This document shows, in pieces, positions 5,516 to 9,145 of a stretch of DNA of 9,145 nt. Made by a program: the position numbers and the translations under genes. Each line of letters opens with the position of its first letter. Within the stretch, counting starts at the first letter, position 1. The notes beneath the pieces are model-generated. The model was not told the origin of the DNA. It saw only the letters and a program-made list of their open reading frames with translations, and ran no database searches. The DNA lies in NCBI GenBank assembly GCA_025936615.1, contig JAICSZ010000055.1, forward strand, positions 1 to 9,145. Reading direction: 5' to 3'. The DNA is from Pedococcus sp. (lineage in GTDB: Bacteria > Actinomycetota > Actinomycetes > Actinomycetales > Dermatophilaceae).

Positions 5516-6732
5516 TGGCCATCCCTCCCGAGCAGCGGCAGGCACTCGAGCGGGTCGCCCGGCTGGACCTCGACCACGTCCTCCGGGATGACGGCCAGCG
5601 CGTCGGCGGCGGCGAGGGAGCCGAGCATGTGCGAGCCCTGGCCGCCCGCGAGCCTGGCCCGGTCCTCGTCGAGCACGACCCGCACGAACTCCATCTTGCC
5701 CGGCACCGAGGTGAACCGTTCGGCGGCGACCGCGGGCAAGTACCCGGGCGGCCAGGACGGCTCGGGCCGGCCCGCCAGGGCACGAAGTGCAGGTGCCACG
5801 AACACGTGGAACGAGACGAGGGCGCTGACCGGGTTGCCCGGCAGCGTGAACACAGGCACCGCACCCTCGCCCAGGACCCCGAAGCCCTGCGGCATCCCCG
5901 GCCGCATGGCCACCTTGTCGAACTGCATGGTGCCGACCCGCGACAGCACCTCCTTGACGGTGTCGTAGGCCCCCATCGACACCCCGCCCGTCGTGACGAT
6001 GGCATCGGCCCGCACGAGCTGGCCCTCGAGGGTTTCCCTGAGGACCCTGGCGTCGTCGGGCACCCCGCCCACCCGGAACGGTGTGGCGCCGACGGCGGTG
6101 ACTGCCGCGCTGAGCATCACCGAGTTGGAGTCGACGATCTGGCCGAAGCTCGGGCTCGCGCCGACCTCGACGAGCTCGTCGCCGGTGGACAGGATGACGA
6201 CCCGCGGGCGCGGCACCACCCGGATCCGGGACAGGCCGGCAGCCGCGAGCAGCGCAATCTGTCCGGGCCCGAGCAGGGTGCCCCTTCGCAGGACGACGTC
6301 CCCGGCATGGACGTCATCGCCCTCCTCGCGGACGTGCTGCCCGACCGTGGACGGGACGCTGACCTGGACGCGGACGACCCCGCCGTCGGTGGCCTCGACC
6401 GGGACCACGGCGTCGGCACCGCGTGGCATCGGCGCCCCGGTCATGATCCGCATGGTCTGGCCGGGCGCCAGGGACAACGGCGCGGTGTTGCCTGCCGCAA
6501 TGTCGTTCACCACGGGCAGGACCACCGGCGCATCGGGGCTGGCACCCGCGACGTCCTGGGCGTGGACGGCGTACCCGTCCATGGCCGAGTTGGTGAAGCC
6601 GGGCAGCGAGCCCCGGGCCGCCACGTCCTCGGCGAGGACGCAGCCCTGGGCGTCGAGCACACCCTGCTCGAACGGACGGATGACCTTGACCGTGGCGAGG
6701 ATCCGGTCGAGGTGCTGCTGGACCCCGATCAC
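5512..6732 (-). CDS. moeA: MoeA-like molybdopterin molybdotransferase / Glp
   Basis: 406 aa. MoeA proteins insert molybdate into adenylated molybdopterin. Visible marks are NSAMDGYAV (48-56, with D52 equivalent to E. coli D59), RIMTGAPMPRGADAVVPVE (95-113), STGDEL (182-187), TTGGVSMGAYD (247-257, D257 aligned with D228), and VFTLPGNPVSALVSF (294-308). In the loop where E. coli has KPGKPFAFG, this protein has RPGMPQGFG (277-285), so one of two active-site lysines is Met and the other Arg. This variant is, as I recall, common in actinobacterial Glp, the gephyrin-like MoeA that binds FtsZ and the membrane protein GlpR; a GlpR/SepX homologue lies four genes downstream. Start GTG 6732 overlaps the galU stop (GTGA); family length is about 400, so the long upstream open frame is not used. 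Whether it acts in cofactor synthesis, division, or both cannot be settled from sequence. Confidence 0.92.
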   Translation of the reverse strand: MIGVQQHLDRILATVKVIRPFEQGVLDAQGCVLAEDVAARGSLPGFTNSAMDGYAVHAQDVAGASPDAPVVLPVVNDIAAGNTAPLSLAPGQTMRIMTGAPMPRGADAVVPVEATDGGVVRVQVSVPSTVGQHVREEGDDVHAGDVVLRRGTLLGPGQIALLAAAGLSRIRVVPRPRVVILSTGDELVEVGASPSFGQIVDSNSVMLSAAVTAVGATPFRVGGVPDDARVLRETLEGQLVRADAIVTTGGVSMGAYDTVKEVLSRVGTMQFDKVAMRPGMPQGFGVLGEGAVPVFTLPGNPVSALVSFHVFVAPALRALAGRPEPSWPPGYLPAVAAERFTSVPGKMEFVRVVLDEDRARLAGGQGSHMLGSLAAADALAVIPEDVVEVQPGDPLECLPLLGRDGQ

Positions 6733-8129
6733 GGTGACCCGGCCGGCTCGTCCGGTCCGAGGATCGTGCCATCCGGGACGGTCCGTGGCTCGACAGCGCT
6801 GACGTGCACGTCGCCGACGCAGCGGACGCCTGCTCCGAAGGTCACGTCGCCACGCACGGTGAGCGAGGTGCACTCGCGCAGCAACGGCGACCCGGCCGGG
6901 AACCGGGCATCGAAGCCGTCGATGAGCTTGTAGTGGTCGTCGAGGTCGATGCGGGGGTCGGGGCGCTCGCTCTGCGCGACCACCTCGAACCCCTCGTCGA
7001 AGCCGAACAGGTCCGAGCGCAGCAGCAGGAGCTCGTTCGTGGTCTTCACGGGCCGGAACCGCCGCCGCGGCACGTGCAGCGCCCGCGACCCGTCGAAGAC
7101 CTCGATGGCCGTGCCCATGGCCGACTCGATCTGGATGACCGGGGTGGAGTCCTTGCGGCTCGGGTCGACGGTCTTGCGGTTGACGATGATCGGCAGGCCG
7201 AGGACGCCGTCGCTCTCCGACAGCCGGACCGCGAGCGAGTCGAGGTCGACCCACAGGTTGTTGGCGTGGAACAGCGTGTGGCGGGAGGTGTCCTGGAAGT
7301 ACTCCTCCTCCCCCGGTGCCACCATGGCGCTGTCGCGCAGCACGAGTCGGCCGTCGCTCTTGCGCACGGCCAGGTGACCGCCCTTGCGGTCGTTGACGGT
7401 TCGCTCACACACCTCGGCGACGTAGGGGATCGACTCGCGCGCCATCCACGCCGGGACCGCCGGGTCGCAGGTGGCGCCGAGGTTGTCGGAGTTGGACAGG
7501 AAAACGTGGCGGAAGCCCTTGTCGCGCAAGGCGTCGAGCACCCCGCTCGCGACGAGTGCGACGTAGACGTCCCCGTGGCCGGGCGGGCACCACTCGAGGT
7601 CGGGGTCGTCGGGCCAGGAGACCGGCGACAGGTCCTCGGCGCGCAGCTTGGGCTCGGCGTTCTGGAGGAAGTCCAGCGGCAGCCCGTCGACCTCGAGCCC
7701 GGGGTAGCGACCGAGCACGGCGAGAGACTCGTCGCGGGTGCGGAAGGAGTTCATCAGGATGAGCGGCACCCGCACGCCGTGCCGCTCGCGCAGCGCCAGT
7801 ACCTGTCGGGCGATCACGTCGAGGAACGTGAGCCCGTCGCGCACCTCGAGCACCGACTTTGGACCGGAGAGCCCCATGCTGGTGCCGAGACCGCCGTTGA
7901 GCTTGACCACCGCGGTGTGGCCGAGCGCCTCTGCCAGCTCGGTGTCGTCCGCAGACAACCCGTCGAGGGTGGGGACGTGGCCCAAGGGCTCGATGTCGGC
8001 CTCCGGGATCAGGCCGGTGGACCCACCCTCGAGCTCGCGGTAGTAGTGCTCGAAGACACGGATCGCGCGCTCGTCGATGTGGCGGGCGCGCATCCGCTCG
8101 ACTGCCTCGGCCAGCCCCGCTCCAGTCAT
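6729..8129 (-). CDS. galU: UTP-glucose-1-phosphate uridylyltransferase, eukaryote-type (UDPGP family)
   Basis: 466 aa. It makes UDP-glucose from UTP and glucose-1-phosphate. This is the large UDPGP family (as in yeast and plant UGPase), not the ~300-aa bacterial GalU. The nucleotide loop is LNGGLGTSMGLSGPKS (77-92), followed by LILMNSFRT (123-131), the GHGD substrate motif (184-187), FLSNSDNLGAT (210-220), RKGGHLA (248-254), HANNLWVDL (288-296) and NRKTVDP (317-323). The last ~45 residues (TSLTVRGDVTFGAGV) form the start of a short beta-helix. Start ATG 8129 is favoured over GTG 8138 because a -10 box TAGGGT lies exactly 7 nt upstream (leaderless), and GTG 8138 falls within that box. It is the first gene of the chained operon. 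The symbol galU is given by activity and locus only. Confidence 0.92.
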   Translation of the reverse strand: MTGAGLAEAVERMRARHIDERAIRVFEHYYRELEGGSTGLIPEADIEPLGHVPTLDGLSADDTELAEALGHTAVVKLNGGLGTSMGLSGPKSVLEVRDGLTFLDVIARQVLALRERHGVRVPLILMNSFRTRDESLAVLGRYPGLEVDGLPLDFLQNAEPKLRAEDLSPVSWPDDPDLEWCPPGHGDVYVALVASGVLDALRDKGFRHVFLSNSDNLGATCDPAVPAWMARESIPYVAEVCERTVNDRKGGHLAVRKSDGRLVLRDSAMVAPGEEEYFQDTSRHTLFHANNLWVDLDSLAVRLSESDGVLGLPIIVNRKTVDPSRKDSTPVIQIESAMGTAIEVFDGSRALHVPRRRFRPVKTTNELLLLRSDLFGFDEGFEVVAQSERPDPRIDLDDHYKLIDGFDARFPAGSPLLRECTSLTVRGDVTFGAGVRCVGDVHVSAVEPRTVPDGTILGPDEPAGSP

Positions 8130-8136
8130 GTTCGCC

Positions 8137-8142
8137 ACCCTA
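8137..8142 (-). promoter_or_regulatory. -10 box (TAGGGT) of leaderless galU operon promoter
   Basis: TAGGGT on the minus strand fits TANNNT and ends exactly 7 nt before the galU ATG (8129), so transcription would start on the A of the ATG. No clear -35 is visible within 16-19 nt. The whole divergent gap to the cyclo-ligase gene is 35 nt, so the promoter must overlap the other gene's ribosome binding site. The AGGGTGG run could also act as a weak ribosome binding site. Confidence 0.5.
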
Positions 8143-8154
8143 GTGGGACCATCG

Positions 8155-8159
8155 GGAGG
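8155..8159 (+). promoter_or_regulatory. Ribosome binding site deciding the cyclo-ligase start
   Basis: GGAGG at 8155-8159 is 5 nt from the GTG at 8165. The in-frame GTG at 8159 begins on the last G of this site and so cannot be served by it. Confidence 0.7.
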
Positions 8160-8164
8160 TGCAC

Positions 8165-8707
8165 GTGTCGACCAAGGACGCCGCCCGCGCCCGGCTGCGC
8201 GACCTGCGCCGCGAGCGCGTCCCCACCCGCGACCGGGCCTTTGACGCCGAGGCGATCGCCATCGACGGGCTCGCCGCCGCCCACGCTGCGGGCGTCAACC
8301 GCGGCGACTGGGTCGCTGCCTACGAGTCGATGCCGAGCGAGCCACCCACGGAGGGGCTGGTCGCCGCGTTGTCCGCGCGCGGCATACGGGTCATGGTTCC
8401 CATCACCCTGCCCACCTGGGAGCTGGACTGGCGCGAGGTCGGGACCACGACCGCACTGGGACGCGGGGCGATCGCCCAGGCGCGCGTGGTGTTCCTGCCG
8501 GCGCTCGGCGTGGACACCGCGGGGACCCGGATGGGCAAGGGCAAGGGCTGCTACGACCGCACGGTGTCCCGCACCGACGCCTTGCTGGTCGCCGTCGTGC
8601 ACCCGTGGGAGGTGCTCGAGGAGCCACTCCCCCGCGAGGAGCACGACCGGGCGGTCGAGGCCGTCATCGCGGCGGGGATGGGGCTGCGGCGGCTAGGAGC
8701 TCGGTGA
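8165..8707 (+). CDS. 5-formyltetrahydrofolate cyclo-ligase
   Basis: 180 aa. It uses ATP to convert 5-formyl-THF to 5,10-methenyl-THF, returning a storage or inhibitory folate to one-carbon metabolism. The N-terminal basic helix (about 1-22, with R10-x-x-L-R-R-E-R) contributes to nucleotide binding. WVAAYESMPSEPPTEGLVAAL (49-69) is the folate-side segment, and the family signature PALGVDTAGTRMGKGKGCYDR (112-132) contains the ATP phosphate loop. The end VVHPWEVLEEPLPREEHDRAV (144-164) is typical. Length is normal for the family. It diverges from galU with 35 nt between starts, an arrangement kept in many actinobacteria, and its last 15 bp overlap the convergent acylase gene. I74 is encoded by ATA inside the GGCATAC motif. 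Confidence 0.92.
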   Translation: MSTKDAARARLRDLRRERVPTRDRAFDAEAIAIDGLAAAHAAGVNRGDWVAAYESMPSEPPTEGLVAALSARGIRVMVPITLPTWELDWREVGTTTALGRGAIAQARVVFLPALGVDTAGTRMGKGKGCYDRTVSRTDALLVAVVHPWEVLEEPLPREEHDRAVEAVIAAGMGLRRLGAR

Positions 8708-9145
8708 GCTGCCGGGCACCAGGGTCAGCTCGTCGCCGCCGGCGTCCTTGACCGCCTTCTCGCCGAACGGCCAGTCGAACAGCTCGTTGTTGGCCCACGC
8801 CTGCGTCTGGTCGTCGTAGTTGTCGGCGAAGGTGTGACCGCTGTTGCCCGTCTGGTTGACCCAGTGCGAGGCGTCGAGGTCGGACAGGTCCACCACCATT
8901 CGCATCGACGGCGCCCAGTCCACGTCGTAGGCGCGCGACCGCGTCCCGTTGGGCTGGTTGTCGGTCACGGCGTCGGCGGCGTTCCAGCCGTTCGCGTCCA
9001 CGATCGCCGACCCGCCTGGCAGGTTGACCGGGCCGCGGTTGAACAGCCGCGCCACGATGCCCGGGACGTCGTCGCCGCCGAGCACCTGGTGACGCAGGGT
9101 CAGCTGGTGCAGCTTGCCCCACTGCCAGCTGCCCGGGTCCTTGCC
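8693..9145 (-). CDS. Penicillin acylase-family protein, C-terminal part (5' end outside window)
   Basis: 150 codons of the 3' end are present, open to the window edge. The segment GSWQWGKLHQLTLRHQVLG, then VARLFNRGPVNLPGGSAIVD and PSMRMVVDLSDLDASHWVN followed by TGNSGH, is typical of the end of the beta chain of penicillin acylase/N-acyl-homoserine lactone acylase type Ntn hydrolases. These are exported precursors that cleave themselves before a Ser nucleophile and hydrolyse amide bonds; the signal peptide, spacer and nucleophile are all outside this window, so substrate cannot be judged. The last ~15 residues (GGDELTLVPGSSPSS) are a loose tail. The TAG stop lies within the cyclo-ligase gene. 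Confidence 0.85.
   Translation of the reverse strand, partial: GKDPGSWQWGKLHQLTLRHQVLGGDDVPGIVARLFNRGPVNLPGGSAIVDANGWNAADAVTDNQPNGTRSRAYDVDWAPSMRMVVDLSDLDASHWVNQTGNSGHTFADNYDDQTQAWANNELFDWPFGEKAVKDAGGDELTLVPGSSPSS

Noticed and set aside
5701..5735. TGAACC at 5712-5717, a third possible SigL -35
   Set aside because: No CGTC at 15-18 nt; it lies inside moeA on the non-coding strand.
5512..7254. N-terminally extended MoeA frame overlapping galU
   Set aside because: The extra 174 codons lie in the shadow of galU; the GTGA overlap start at 6732 gives the normal family length.
6804..8696. 630-codon plus-strand open frame over galU
   Set aside because: Antisense shadow of galU with no recognisable domain; composition is that of out-of-frame high-GC DNA.

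Overview
The window is very GC-rich (roughly 70% or more) actinobacterial chromosomal DNA. Gene content, frequent GTG starts, 4-nt start/stop overlaps and several TANNNT-N7-start-codon arrangements typical of leaderless transcripts all fit. The block 5-formyl-THF cyclo-ligase / UTP-glucose-1-P uridylyltransferase / MoeA-Glp / MoaC / Mog / RimJ / SepX, with a eukaryote-type UGPase, points to Micrococcales, possibly an Intrasporangiaceae-like organism (inference; no search was run). No mobile element, CRISPR array, prophage or clear pseudogene is visible.

Region 1 (1-855, minus): a tRNA-Ala(CGC) cut by the window edge, a GC-rich hairpin, then rslA, a zinc anti-sigma factor. Region 2 (852-1409, minus): sigL, an ECF sigma factor overlapping rslA by an ATGA junction. 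Region 3 (1410-1685): a divergent regulatory region with two TGAACC-N16-CGTC elements facing outward, one reading into sigL-rslA and one into a DUF2231 membrane protein gene (1686-2126, plus). An SRPBCC-fold gene follows (2262-2741, plus), preceded by a perfect 14-bp palindrome. SigL therefore probably activates both itself and the DUF2231 gene, with RslA holding it at the membrane.

Region 4 (2775-8129, minus): galU, moeA/glp, moaC, mog and rimJ are chained by 1-4 nt overlaps, and sepX (glpR in corynebacteria) starts 10 nt after the rimJ stop. The set mixes molybdenum cofactor synthesis with genes recently tied to actinobacterial cell division (Glp and its membrane partner GlpR/SepX) and UDP-glucose supply. 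sepX seems to have its own leaderless promoter inside a dyad. Region 5 (8165-9145): 5-formyl-THF cyclo-ligase on plus, diverging from galU by 35 nt, and converging with a 15-bp overlap on the C-terminal end of a penicillin acylase-family gene on minus.

The least expected signals are: the octamer GTATGCCG, present five times and holding five of only eight TAT/ATA trinucleotides in the window, including every ATA codon; the facing-out pair of SigL-type promoters; a 13-bp tandem duplication in rslA whose contraction would remove the membrane anchor; and a dyad centred on the sepX -10 element.
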